Assembly (NCBI GenBank): GCA_020073345.1
Contig: JAIQFI010000013.1
Coordinates: 57,287-121,286 of the forward strand
From: Terriglobia bacterium
Lineage (GTDB): Bacteria; Acidobacteriota; Terriglobia; Bryobacterales; Bryobacteraceae
Direction of reading: 5' to 3'
Length of the DNA: 64,000 nucleotides
The notes under the pieces are model-generated. The model saw only the letters and a list, made by a program, of their open reading frames with translations. It was not told the origin of the DNA and searched no databases. Each line of letters opens with the position of its first letter. The stretch's first letter is position 1. Below are positions 27,134-34,888 of this stretch, one piece after another. A program made the translations under genes and the position numbers.

Positions 27134-28702
27134 TTAGTTCATCCTTTCGATCAGACGATCTCCAACGCGGAGTGCATTTGCCATGATCGTGAGCGCTGGA
27201 TTTACGGCCGCGCTGGAAGGGAAGAAACTGCCGTCGACGACGTACAGGTTATCCACTTCGTGAGCCTTGCAATTCACGTCCAGGGCCGACGTCTTGGGGT
27301 TATTGCCGAAACGGATCGTCCCGTTCTGATGTGCCACCCCAGCCAACGGAATACGGTCGCCGACGAACAGATTGCGCGCAAAGAGCCCCTGGTGGCACTC
27401 GTGGCCGTGAATTGGGCACGCGGTCTGCTGTTTCATGAGCTCCTTGAGCTTGCCGTGCAGACGCTTGTGGCCCTCTTCGTTGTTCGGCTTGTAATCGAGA
27501 ACGATGTTGCCGTTGCGGTCGAGAGTGACACGATTGTTCGGGTCGGGGAGATCTTCCGAGGTGAGCCAGAAATCGAGCGAATGATTGCCCATGATCTCCA
27601 GGGTGAATCCAGGCGCGATGGCCGGCGCACCGCCTCGCAGCGCGTCGCGATCCAGCTTCCCGACGAACGATATGTGTCCCATCGGATATTGGAAGTCGTC
27701 CGAGCCGAAGTAGAAATCGTTGACCGAAAGAGTCTTTTGGAAGATGGTCGGGTTGGGGCATTTTGAAATCGCCAAGAGGATGGAGTTCGTGTGGCCCATG
27801 TAGTGCCGTCCCACAACATCGGAACCGTTGGCGAGTCCCCTCGGGTGCCGGTCGTTTGCTGACCGCAGCAGAAGCGCCGCCGAGTTGATAGCGCCAGCAG
27901 AGACCACTACCACGTCGGCCGAGATTTCCTCATAGCTCCCGTTCCGCTTCACCAAAATCTTTGCGATCTCCCGGCCCGACGGACTCGTCTCCAGTCGTTC
28001 GACGTAGGCATTCGTCATCAGGCTGACATTTGGATAAGTCAATGCTGGATCGACGCCAAGAACCTGGGCGTCGGACTTAGCGTGAACTAGACACGGGAAC
28101 CCGTCACAAGTGCTGCAGCGGATGCATTTGCTTTTGTGCGGAGTCTTCTCGTCCAACATGATCCCCAGAGGTGTGTGAAACGGCTTCAATCCGTGCCGAG
28201 CGAAATCGTCGGCGAGCTGCTGCAGACGAGGCTCATGGTTCACTGCCGGATGCGGATAGGGGCACTTTGCGTGCGGCTCGGTTGGATCTTCGCCACGATT
28301 GCCATGGACGTGATACTGACTCTCCGCCTGGTTGTAATACGGCTCCAGATCATCGTAGGCGATGGGCCAAGCTGGGGAAACACCGCCATGGTGCCGAAGC
28401 TCGCCGAAGTCCTCCTTACGCAGACGGAACAGTGCCGCGCCGTAGAATTTCGTGTTCCCGCCAACATAGTAGTTGGTATGGGGATGTAGATCCCTCCCGT
28501 CGCGATCCTTCCATACTTCCTTGGTACCGTACTTGCCCTGCAAGTTCACGACCGCCGAACTCCAGTTGTCCTTTTCGCGAGGCACATAGTCGCCTCGTTC
28601 GAGCAGAAGGATCTTCTTTCCGGTCGGCGCCAGCTTGGAGGCGAGCGTTCCGCCTCCCGCGCCGGTTCCGATGATGACGACGTCGTAGTGGTTATTGGGC
28701 AT
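27134..28702 (-). CDS. GMC family oxidoreductase
   Basis: 522 residues from ATG at 28702 (MPNNHYDVVIIGTGAGGGTL), which places the FAD-binding GxGxxG at the N-terminus as usual. Further marks: LLLERGDYVP, YYVGGNTKFYGAALFRLR, CIRCSTCDGFPC (a cysteine-rich cluster seen in some GMC/gluconate-dehydrogenase relatives) and the C-terminal HEVDNLYVVDGSFFPSSAAV-type GMC_C segment with NPALTIMANALR. It oxidises an alcohol or sugar with FAD. It overlaps the aquaporin gene by 11 bases. The frame is open to 28765, but the extension has no family match. Confidence 0.9.
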   Translation of the reverse strand: MPNNHYDVVIIGTGAGGGTLASKLAPTGKKILLLERGDYVPREKDNWSSAVVNLQGKYGTKEVWKDRDGRDLHPHTNYYVGGNTKFYGAALFRLRKEDFGELRHHGGVSPAWPIAYDDLEPYYNQAESQYHVHGNRGEDPTEPHAKCPYPHPAVNHEPRLQQLADDFARHGLKPFHTPLGIMLDEKTPHKSKCIRCSTCDGFPCLVHAKSDAQVLGVDPALTYPNVSLMTNAYVERLETSPSGREIAKILVKRNGSYEEISADVVVVSAGAINSAALLLRSANDRHPRGLANGSDVVGRHYMGHTNSILLAISKCPNPTIFQKTLSVNDFYFGSDDFQYPMGHISFVGKLDRDALRGGAPAIAPGFTLEIMGNHSLDFWLTSEDLPDPNNRVTLDRNGNIVLDYKPNNEEGHKRLHGKLKELMKQQTACPIHGHECHQGLFARNLFVGDRIPLAGVAHQNGTIRFGNNPKTSALDVNCKAHEVDNLYVVDGSFFPSSAAVNPALTIMANALRVGDRLIERMN

Positions 28703-29534
28703 TGAGGTCTCCGTATCGGCAGTTAAAAATGCAGGGTTGATTGTTGCAGTGGTGAAGCTTGGCACAAAAGACTCTGTGAGCGCCCTTTCGGAATCGATAC
28801 AGCACGGACGCGAGCAGCATAGCCATAGTCGGCGCGGCGAAATAGATCCACAGCGCTGTCCATTCGCCAGCGTGGAAAGCAGATCCGACCGTCCGGGCTG
28901 GATTCATGCTCATTCCGGATAGCGGAGCTTCAACTGTGATGAACGTCGCGATCAGAACGCCCGCAAATAGCGGTGTATATCGGCTCAACCGTCGCGAGTT
29001 CGAAACCCACAGGACGGTCGACATCATGAGCATCGAGATCACGAACTCGGCTATGAAGGCGATCCATGGGCCGCCCGGCCCGGGGACGGTCACGGCGTAG
29101 TTGACAGTGGCGTCCTGTAAGGCGGGACCGATCACTAGATTCGCGACCAAAACTCCCGCGATTCCACCCAGGAACTGGAAAGTCACATAGAAGAGCGCAT
29201 CCCACGGGGCGATTTTGCCGAGGGACAGAAACGTCAGCGTGACCGCCGGGTTCATATGCGCTCCGGACCGCTGTCCCCAAGGGGAATAGATGATCCCAAT
29301 CGCCGTCAGTCCCATCGCCAGGCCGATCAAGGCTCGTCGAAGCATGGAGGCGGTCTCAAAGGACTGGTGAACCGGTGAGCTCGGGTGCTCGAACAGCACC
29401 ACGAAGACGCAGGCCGAAACCATGAAGGTCCCCAAGGCCGCGGCTTCTATGAGGTACTCGGGCCAATGTCGAGACAGAGCGGACCAAGCGGCCAATTCCT
29501 GCGATGTACGGGACTCTGATGTGATAGTTTGCAT
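28692..29534 (-). CDS. Aquaporin / MIP family channel with Cys-rich tail
   Basis: 280 residues from ATG at 29534. Six membrane segments with both NPA boxes: GAHMNPAVTL and SGMSMNPARTVGSAF. The C-terminus (FCAKLHHCNNQPCIFNCRYG) has four Cys and paired His in a pattern I associate with an acidobacterial/proteobacterial aquaporin subgroup and that could bind a metal. An ATG at 29567 is in frame, but a GGAATA promoter spans it (-35 upstream, -10 at 29553-29550), so it would not be transcribed from that promoter. Water or small-solute transport fits an osmotic-stress role. Confidence 0.88.
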   Translation of the reverse strand: MQTITSESRTSQELAAWSALSRHWPEYLIEAAALGTFMVSACVFVVLFEHPSSPVHQSFETASMLRRALIGLAMGLTAIGIIYSPWGQRSGAHMNPAVTLTFLSLGKIAPWDALFYVTFQFLGGIAGVLVANLVIGPALQDATVNYAVTVPGPGGPWIAFIAEFVISMLMMSTVLWVSNSRRLSRYTPLFAGVLIATFITVEAPLSGMSMNPARTVGSAFHAGEWTALWIYFAAPTMAMLLASVLYRFRKGAHRVFCAKLHHCNNQPCIFNCRYGDLNAQ

Positions 29535-29549
29535 GCCGGTCGCTTGCGT

Positions 29550-29576
29550 AATGACCCGGGCTTCCATGCTTATTCC
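29550..29576 (-). promoter_or_regulatory. GGAATA-type (ECF-like) promoter of the aquaporin operon
   Basis: Minus-strand GGAATAAGC (29576-29568), 13 bases, TCATT (29554-29550). It drives aquaporin, GMC oxidoreductase, VOC and DM13-like genes and decides the aquaporin start: 15 bases lie between the -10 and ATG 29534. Confidence 0.6.
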
Positions 29577-29582
29577 CCGACA

Positions 29583-30200
29583 CTAAGAGATCCAAGAAGC
29601 CGTTGCCTGCAAGACGAACCGAAACACCATTTCATTCTTGGTTCCGATAGTTCCGAGTGCTGCCGTTGGTGGCTTTAGCCCAAAATCAGTTAAGTGGACC
29701 CGAGCGACACCCTCTATCGAGATAGATTCACCTGCTCCCACGGTTAGTGATGCCACGATTACCACTGGCTTTGAGACGTCGCGAATGGTCAAGACCCCTT
29801 CGACTTCGTAGTGACTTGGATCCATCTTCTTGATGCCACTTGAACGGAAACTAATTTGGGGATACCGATTCGCAGCCAGCATATCTTTCACCGCATACTC
29901 CTGCACCTTTCGGAGGTCCTTGGCACTAAGCCAGGTGTCCCGGCACACGATCGTTCCGGCCTGAAGGAAGAAGGCAACTGTTGATGTTTCCGGTCTCTCC
30001 CGGTCAAAGCGAACTGCGCCCTCGTATTGAGAAAAGGTGAACACGTGTCTCTTCCCGCTGAGAAGTCCAGTCTTTTCAACCACCAGCTCTACTCGGTCAT
30101 GGTCACCCGGGCCAAGTTTATAGGTGCGTGTCTCTGCGGAAGCGCCGCCCACCGCTAACAGCAGGACCAGAATCAGGAAGAAAGCTTTGAAGTGGGTCAT
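29583..30200 (-). CDS. YceI family exported protein
   Basis: 205 residues: a signal peptide (FFLILVLLLAVGGASAE), then a YceI lipocalin-like barrel (HVFTFSQYEGAVRF, PQISFRSSGIKKM, EGVLTIRDVSKPVVI, HLTDFGLKPPTAALGTIGTK). YceI proteins bind polyisoprenoid-type lipids in the periplasm and are often induced by acid or osmotic stress. The promoter at 30214-30240 puts the start about 6 bases after transcription begins. Transcribed divergently from the DinB gene through a shared palindrome. Confidence 0.87.
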   Translation of the reverse strand: MTHFKAFFLILVLLLAVGGASAETRTYKLGPGDHDRVELVVEKTGLLSGKRHVFTFSQYEGAVRFDRERPETSTVAFFLQAGTIVCRDTWLSAKDLRKVQEYAVKDMLAANRYPQISFRSSGIKKMDPSHYEVEGVLTIRDVSKPVVIVASLTVGAGESISIEGVARVHLTDFGLKPPTAALGTIGTKNEMVFRFVLQATASWIS

Positions 30201-30213
30201 GGGTCGCCGTTAA

Positions 30214-30240
30214 GATCCCCAACCCCGTTCTCGATATTCC
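30214..30240 (-). promoter_or_regulatory. GGAATA-type promoter of YceI gene (divergent pair)
   Basis: Minus-strand GGAATATCG (30240-30232), 13 bases, GGATC (30218-30214). Its first base abuts the plus-strand -35 of the DinB promoter, so the two -35 boxes form the palindrome TATTCCGGAATA at 30235-30246. Confidence 0.65.
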
Positions 30241-30267
30241 GGAATAAACCCGGGTGGGCGGTGGATC
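30241..30267 (+). promoter_or_regulatory. GGAATA-type promoter of the DinB/DedA/SpoIIE operon (divergent pair)
   Basis: GGAATAAAC (30241-30249), 13 bases, GGATC (30263-30267). Twelve bases separate the -10 from ATG 30280, so the leader would be only a few bases long. Confidence 0.68.
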
Positions 30268-30279
30268 TTAGTTGGCGAG

Positions 30280-30843
30280 ATGGAATCACGGGAACAGAAC
30301 ACAACCACCGCCATTACGGAACTGATTTCCACGAATGTTGCCTGGCTCAATCAGGCGCTTTCTCTGGTTCACCAGCTAGATGATGTGACCTTCAGATCCT
30401 CGCCTCAAGGGCTGGCGCCTCACCGAGTTGGCAGTCACCTCCGTCATGTCTTGGAATTCTACGAATGTTTCCTGGACGGTCTTCGACCCTTGACCGTGGA
30501 CTACGACGCGCGCCAGAGGAGCCACAGCGTCGAGACAAGCCGCGATGCGGCATCCGACAAAATCTCTTCAATCCTTAGGCGCCTGGAGGACAATCCGTGG
30601 ATCCACAGCGATTCAGTCATGTTTGTGCGAATGGAGAATGCCGAGGAGGGTAGGGTTGAGAACCCCTTTCTTCGTTCCTCCGTCAGCCGCGAACTCCAGG
30701 CGCTCAGTAGCCATACGATTCATCATTTCGCGCTGATCGCAATCACCTTGAGACTCCACGGATTTGACGTCGACCCGGACTTCGGGATGTCGCCTTCCAC
30801 GTTGCGTTATCAGGCCGCACAGTTGGTGCTCACCCATGTTTGA
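30280..30843 (+). CDS. DinB-like family protein
   Basis: 187 residues. Four-helix DinB/YfiT-type bundle with the likely metal-ligand His residues in VGSHLRHVLEFYECF and LSSHTIHHFALIAI. DinB-like proteins include thiol-dependent S-transferases and many stress-induced proteins of unknown reaction. First gene of a four-gene operon; its end overlaps the next start by 8 bases. Confidence 0.82.
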   Translation: MESREQNTTTAITELISTNVAWLNQALSLVHQLDDVTFRSSPQGLAPHRVGSHLRHVLEFYECFLDGLRPLTVDYDARQRSHSVETSRDAASDKISSILRRLEDNPWIHSDSVMFVRMENAEEGRVENPFLRSSVSRELQALSSHTIHHFALIAITLRLHGFDVDPDFGMSPSTLRYQAAQLVLTHV

Positions 30844-30880
30844 TTCGAGCATGTTTGATTCGAACATGTTTAGTTCGAAC
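30836..30880 (+). repeat. Three tandem 15-base repeats at a gene start
   Basis: ATGTTTGATTCGAGC, ATGTTTGATTCGAAC and ATGTTTAGTTCGAAC in direct succession, encoding MFDSS MFDSN MFSSN. Each unit carries its own in-frame ATG, so copy number could vary without breaking the frame and alternative starts exist. Confidence 0.85.
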
Positions 30881-32488
30881 TTGGCGCATGCCCTCCTGAT
30901 CTTCGTCTCCACATTCGTCTTGGAGGACATCGCCGTACTCGGCGCTGCCCTTCTGGTGGTGAATAGTATGGTCGCGCTGCCGTGGGCAGCCGCCAGCAGT
31001 TTCGCTGGAATCTGGATTGGCGATTTCGGGCTTTACGTACTCGCTCGGCATTTTGGGCGTCCGGTATTCGAAAGACTGTGGTTCAAGAGGCTAATCGGCA
31101 AGAAGATCGATTTCGCACGGAGCGAAGGATGGTTTCGGGATCACGGAACCGCCGCCATCGTGATAAGTCGTGCGGTGCCTGGAACGCGCCTCCCCACCTA
31201 TTTGGCTGCGGGCCTTCTGAAGGTTCCCCTAGTACGATTCCTGACCATTACTGGAGCGGCTTGCGTCATTTGGGTGGCCGTGCTTTTCGGATTCTCTTAC
31301 CACGTCGGGATGATGGTGATTTCCGAATTTGCGATGTTCCGATCCGAAGCCGGCAAGCTGGGCGCATGCGTCGTGCTGGCGGCGGTGCTGGGATGGATGT
31401 TGCGGAAAGTGATCAGGAAGGTTTCAATCGGCTCCCTGGTCGCCCGCATCAAGAGGATCGGCCGGTGGGAGTTCTGGCCGCCAGTCGTGTTCTACGTCCC
31501 TGTGGCAGCGAAGTATCTCGCTCTCGCGATCAAGTACCGGAGCTTTAGTCTTCCGACACTCGCGAATCCCGGCATGTATTTGGGTGGCGTGATCGGAGAA
31601 TCGAAGTTCGAAACACTCGCCGAACTGTCACGTGCGCATCCTGAGGCTGTGGCCGAGACTCACTTGGTCCGATTCGACTCTGTAGAACAGCAGACAAGCC
31701 AGATTCTCCGCCTACGAAACGAGAACGACTTACATCCATTGGTTCTCAAGCCCGACGTCGGGCAGCGCGGCTATGGCTTTAAGGTGATCCATTCGGACGA
31801 GGACATCCTCTCTTATGTCGCCTGTTTTACACGAGATGTCCTGGTCCAGAAGTATGCCCCCGGTCCGTTCGAGGCGGGAATCTTTTACTATCGCTTCCCA
31901 CAGGAACGCGAGGGACGTATCTTCGCGATTACCGAGAAAGTTTTCCCAGTGGTTACGGGAGACGGCCGCCATACTCTAGAAGAGCTGATCCGCACCGATG
32001 CTCGGGCCTCTCTTGTCGCCAGCACTTACTTGCAGCGATTCGAGAGCGAGAAGACGCGGATACTTGCCGCCGGAGAAACCTTCAGGCTCGTGGAAGCCGG
32101 GAACCACTGCCAGGGCGCGATCTTTCTCGATGGCGGGCGGTTCCAATCGGCAGCGCTACAAAAACGGATCGATGAACTTTCACAATCCATTCCTGGCTTC
32201 TTCGTCGGACGATTCGACGTACGATACTCCTCGGAGGAAGCTCTATGGGAGGGCCGGGATTTCCAGATCATCGAGCTGAATGGCGCCTCCTCGGAGGCCA
32301 CCAATATTTACGACCCGCGTAACTCTCTGCGGAACGCTTATCGTACGCTGTTCCGCCAGTGGGAAATTGTCTTTGCGATCGCCGATGAGAATCGGAGGCG
32401 AGGGTTGCGAACTATGTCCGTGAGGACAATTCTGGAAAAGTTCTCACAGTACCGAAGGCAGGCAGCACTTCATCCGGTGAGCGACTGA
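30836..32488 (+). CDS. DedA/VTT membrane domain fused to an ATP-grasp-like domain
   Basis: 550 residues from ATG 30836. Residues about 15-210 form a DedA-family (VTT/SNARE-associated) membrane domain with FVLEDIAVLGAALLV, FAGIWIGDFGLYVLARHFGR and ISRAVPGTRLPTYLAAG, the usual DedA acidic and basic residues. After a linker, residues about 290-530 resemble ATP-grasp carboxylate ligases: PLVLKPDVGQRGYGFKVI, DVLVQKYAPGPFEAGIFYYR, and FQIIELNGASSEATNIYDP. DedA proteins flip lipids; joining one to a ligase-like domain suggests modification of a lipid-linked carboxylate or amine. The reaction is unknown. Frame open to 30764, but the upstream part is the DinB gene. Confidence 0.8.
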   Translation: MFDSSMFDSNMFSSNLAHALLIFVSTFVLEDIAVLGAALLVVNSMVALPWAAASSFAGIWIGDFGLYVLARHFGRPVFERLWFKRLIGKKIDFARSEGWFRDHGTAAIVISRAVPGTRLPTYLAAGLLKVPLVRFLTITGAACVIWVAVLFGFSYHVGMMVISEFAMFRSEAGKLGACVVLAAVLGWMLRKVIRKVSIGSLVARIKRIGRWEFWPPVVFYVPVAAKYLALAIKYRSFSLPTLANPGMYLGGVIGESKFETLAELSRAHPEAVAETHLVRFDSVEQQTSQILRLRNENDLHPLVLKPDVGQRGYGFKVIHSDEDILSYVACFTRDVLVQKYAPGPFEAGIFYYRFPQEREGRIFAITEKVFPVVTGDGRHTLEELIRTDARASLVASTYLQRFESEKTRILAAGETFRLVEAGNHCQGAIFLDGGRFQSAALQKRIDELSQSIPGFFVGRFDVRYSSEEALWEGRDFQIIELNGASSEATNIYDPRNSLRNAYRTLFRQWEIVFAIADENRRRGLRTMSVRTILEKFSQYRRQAALHPVSD

Positions 32489-32493
32489 ACCAA

Positions 32494-33264
32494 GTGGATA
32501 CCGTCACTGCAGTCTCGATGCAAGCACCTTTCCGGATCAAGTGCGCCGAAATCTGGGGCGGCATCCTTGCCATTGACACGGAAATGATCACGGCGGGGCT
32601 TTCCGCCAGCATCTTCAGCACGGCACATGATGGCGACCGCGGCGGCGACATGTATTACGTCAGCGTTTGCAAATGGGACTACCTGACGCGCCTTGCCATC
32701 GCCGACCTGCGCGGACACGGCGGCCAGGCCAGCCGTCTCAGCGCGTGGGTTTACAATTCGATGCAAAAGCGCATGAACACGACCTCCGGGCACAAGATCC
32801 TCTCGGATCTGAATGGCGAGGTCAAGAGCCGAGGCTTCGACGCGATCACTACGGCCGTTGTGGTGGGCTATCACGCCACCAAGCGGAAACTGTATTTCTC
32901 CTACGCCGGACATCCGCCCGCATATGTGCAGCGCGCCGGACGCGAATGGGAAGCCCTGGCGCTGGCTCCCAGCACCGGCCCCACCAATTTGCCCTTAGGA
33001 ATTCTTCCCAAAGCGAAGTACGACATGGAGGATATCCGCATGGAACCCGGAGACCGGATCTGCCTCTATACCGACGGCGTGACGGACTGTGCCGGCCCCG
33101 ACGGCGAACCCTTCGGCGACGCAGGGCTGGTTGCCTCGTTGAATCGGAATGCCGGACTCTCGCCAGCAGGGTTGAAGGCCGCTATCTTGGATGATCTTAG
33201 GCGCCATCTCGGTGGGGGTCCGCCGGACGATGATGTGACTTTGCTCATCGCTGAGATTTCCTGA
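32494..33264 (+). CDS. SpoIIE/PP2C-type phosphatase
   Basis: 256 residues, cytoplasmic, containing only the SpoIIE/RsbU-type PPM phosphatase domain: HDGDRGGDMYYVS, RLAIADLRGHGGQASRLSAW (metal-binding Asp-Gly-type motif as DLRGHG), YFSYAGHPPAYV and GDRICLYTDGVTDCAGPDGE, with PPDDDVTLLIAEI at the end. It would dephosphorylate an anti-anti-sigma-like serine protein, but no RsbV/RsbW-type partner is in the window. Six bases after the DedA fusion gene, 11 before the NRDE gene. Confidence 0.87.
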   Translation: MDTVTAVSMQAPFRIKCAEIWGGILAIDTEMITAGLSASIFSTAHDGDRGGDMYYVSVCKWDYLTRLAIADLRGHGGQASRLSAWVYNSMQKRMNTTSGHKILSDLNGEVKSRGFDAITTAVVVGYHATKRKLYFSYAGHPPAYVQRAGREWEALALAPSTGPTNLPLGILPKAKYDMEDIRMEPGDRICLYTDGVTDCAGPDGEPFGDAGLVASLNRNAGLSPAGLKAAILDDLRRHLGGGPPDDDVTLLIAEIS

Positions 33265-33275
33265 GACGCCATGAC

Positions 33276-34064
33276 ATGTGCACCGTAAGCTGGATCCACG
33301 ACAAAGACGGGTACCAGTTGCTCTGCAACCGGGACGAAAAGCTGACGCGGAAGTCCGCGCGGGAGCCTCGTCTGGCGGTTCGCTACGGCACCCGTTTCCT
33401 GGCTCCGGTGGACGGGGATTTCGGGGGAACCTGGATTGCTACGAATGAATTCGGTGTGTCTGTCTGTCTTCTGAATGGAGCGAACCTAACTGGTTCCGAG
33501 ATCCACGCCGGAGCCCCAGGGCGTAGTCGAGGATTATTGGTCCTGGATCTGATTCCGTTGGCCTCCGTTGCAGCCATCTGCAACCGACTTAGGGAGACAG
33601 ACCTTTCCGCATTCGCGCCCTTCACGCTGGCTGCTCTCGAACCCGGTCGTCCCGTCGCGATCTTGGAGTGGAATCGTTCAAAAAAGACGCTACTCTTCGA
33701 AGGAGCAGAGCGCTTCATGCTCACGTCATCCTCCTTCGATTCTGAAGAAGTCCAGCGAAGTCGCCACGAAGAATATAGTCGTGTTGAATATAGGCACGTG
33801 CACGATGGCGAGGGGCTGTTCGCCTTTCACCGGAGCCACGCGCCCGCACGCAGTGCTTACTCCACGTGCATGCATCGCACGGATGCGGAAACCGTGAGCT
33901 TCAGTCGGATTCAGGTAACCGACCAGGAAACGGACTTTTGCTACACGCCAGGAGCACCGTGCGAGAACCTTCCGGGTGTGCGGCTCAAACTCGCGCGCCG
34001 TCGTTCCAGCGACCCCAGCCAACAACACCAAGCTCGGGGCGGGCAGGTTCAGAAAGCATCGTAA
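33276..34064 (+). CDS. NRDE/TANGO2 family protein
   Basis: 262 residues starting MCTVSWIHDKDGYQLLCNRD, the signature (NRDE) of the TANGO2-like family, whose Cys2 can act as an N-terminal nucleophile. FGGTWIATNEFGVSVCLLNG follows, also conserved. Family members have been linked to heme or lipid homeostasis in other organisms. Last gene of the operon. Its last 80 bases overlap the VOC gene on the other strand. Confidence 0.86.
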   Translation: MCTVSWIHDKDGYQLLCNRDEKLTRKSAREPRLAVRYGTRFLAPVDGDFGGTWIATNEFGVSVCLLNGANLTGSEIHAGAPGRSRGLLVLDLIPLASVAAICNRLRETDLSAFAPFTLAALEPGRPVAILEWNRSKKTLLFEGAERFMLTSSSFDSEEVQRSRHEEYSRVEYRHVHDGEGLFAFHRSHAPARSAYSTCMHRTDAETVSFSRIQVTDQETDFCYTPGAPCENLPGVRLKLARRRSSDPSQQHQARGGQVQKAS

Positions 34065-34446
34065 GATACTCCAACAGATTGCCGTCGGGATCTTGAAAGT
34101 ACACCGAAGCTGCCGGCATCCACGCTAACACTGTCACCTCGTCGGATGACCTTCCCCAGAAATCGAATGGCGTGATGTTCGCCGCCCGAAGGCGTCGCGG
34201 TGCATTGAGAAGATCCGGGAGCTCCACTTTGAGAGCGATGTGGAGATTCATCCGCTGGGGCGAAGCCCCCACCTCCCACAAGCCCAACATCGTCTCGCCG
34301 CGGCCGCCCATCCAGTAGAATGCAGCCTTTCGATCGGCGTCGCGATGAGCCAACTCTAATCCGAGGGCTCCGCTGTAGAACGCGATCGAGCGCTCCAGAT
34401 CACTCACAGTGAGGTGAGCTTCGAATAGGCCCCGAACCGCGATCAT
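33985..34446 (-). CDS. VOC family (glyoxalase/bleomycin-resistance-like) protein
   Basis: 153 residues: EAHLTVSDLERSIAFYSGAL and the final YFQDPDGNLLEYLTM are the two VOC half-motifs, with His and Glu at the metal-ligand positions. A single cytoplasmic VOC domain dimerises to form an active site; the substrate is unknown. Its 3' end overlaps the NRDE gene tail by 80 bases in antisense. Third gene of the OlsF/DoxX/VOC operon, 14 bases after DoxX. Confidence 0.86.
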   Translation of the reverse strand: MIAVRGLFEAHLTVSDLERSIAFYSGALGLELAHRDADRKAAFYWMGGRGETMLGLWEVGASPQRMNLHIALKVELPDLLNAPRRLRAANITPFDFWGRSSDEVTVLAWMPAASVYFQDPDGNLLEYLTMLSEPARPELGVVGWGRWNDGARV

Positions 34447-34459
34447 CTCTTGGCCATTA

Positions 34460-34888
34460 TCACCTCTTGGCTGTAATCAAGGAAGATGCCTGCCGTCCCA
34501 CGAGTGGCAGCTCGTCGCGATGCATGATCAGAACGACTGCTGAACACACAAACACAACTACCGCCAGCGCGAACAGCTCGCCATGATCATCTACGAGCGG
34601 AAGCGCGATTCCTAATTTCGTCAGATGGAAAAAGATCGCGCCGCTGATCACTCCTAGTGAGAGAATCGCGCCAAACACGACGGTCTGCGGAAGGAGCAGG
34701 AGTATGGACGCGATCAGCTCTGCCACACCGCTGCCGATCCGGCCCCAGGGTTCCATCCCAAGAGTCGTAAAAATATAGACGGACTCTTTCGCTCCCGTGA
34801 ATTTAAAGAACAGGGTCTGCAGGAGAATAATGGCGGCGATGCCGCGGAGAGTCCAGCTCGTGATGATGAATGCTTTGCTATGAGTCAT
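34460..34888 (-). CDS. DoxX-like membrane protein
   Basis: 142 residues, four membrane segments. FFKFTGAKESVYIFTTLGME, followed by IGSGVAELIASILLLLPQTV, is typical of the DoxX/DoxD-like family, linked elsewhere to thiosulfate:quinone oxidoreductase or redox balance of the membrane. Overlaps the upstream OlsF gene by 4 bases (ATGA type). Confidence 0.8.
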   Translation of the reverse strand: MTHSKAFIITSWTLRGIAAIILLQTLFFKFTGAKESVYIFTTLGMEPWGRIGSGVAELIASILLLLPQTVVFGAILSLGVISGAIFFHLTKLGIALPLVDDHGELFALAVVVFVCSAVVLIMHRDELPLVGRQASSLITAKR

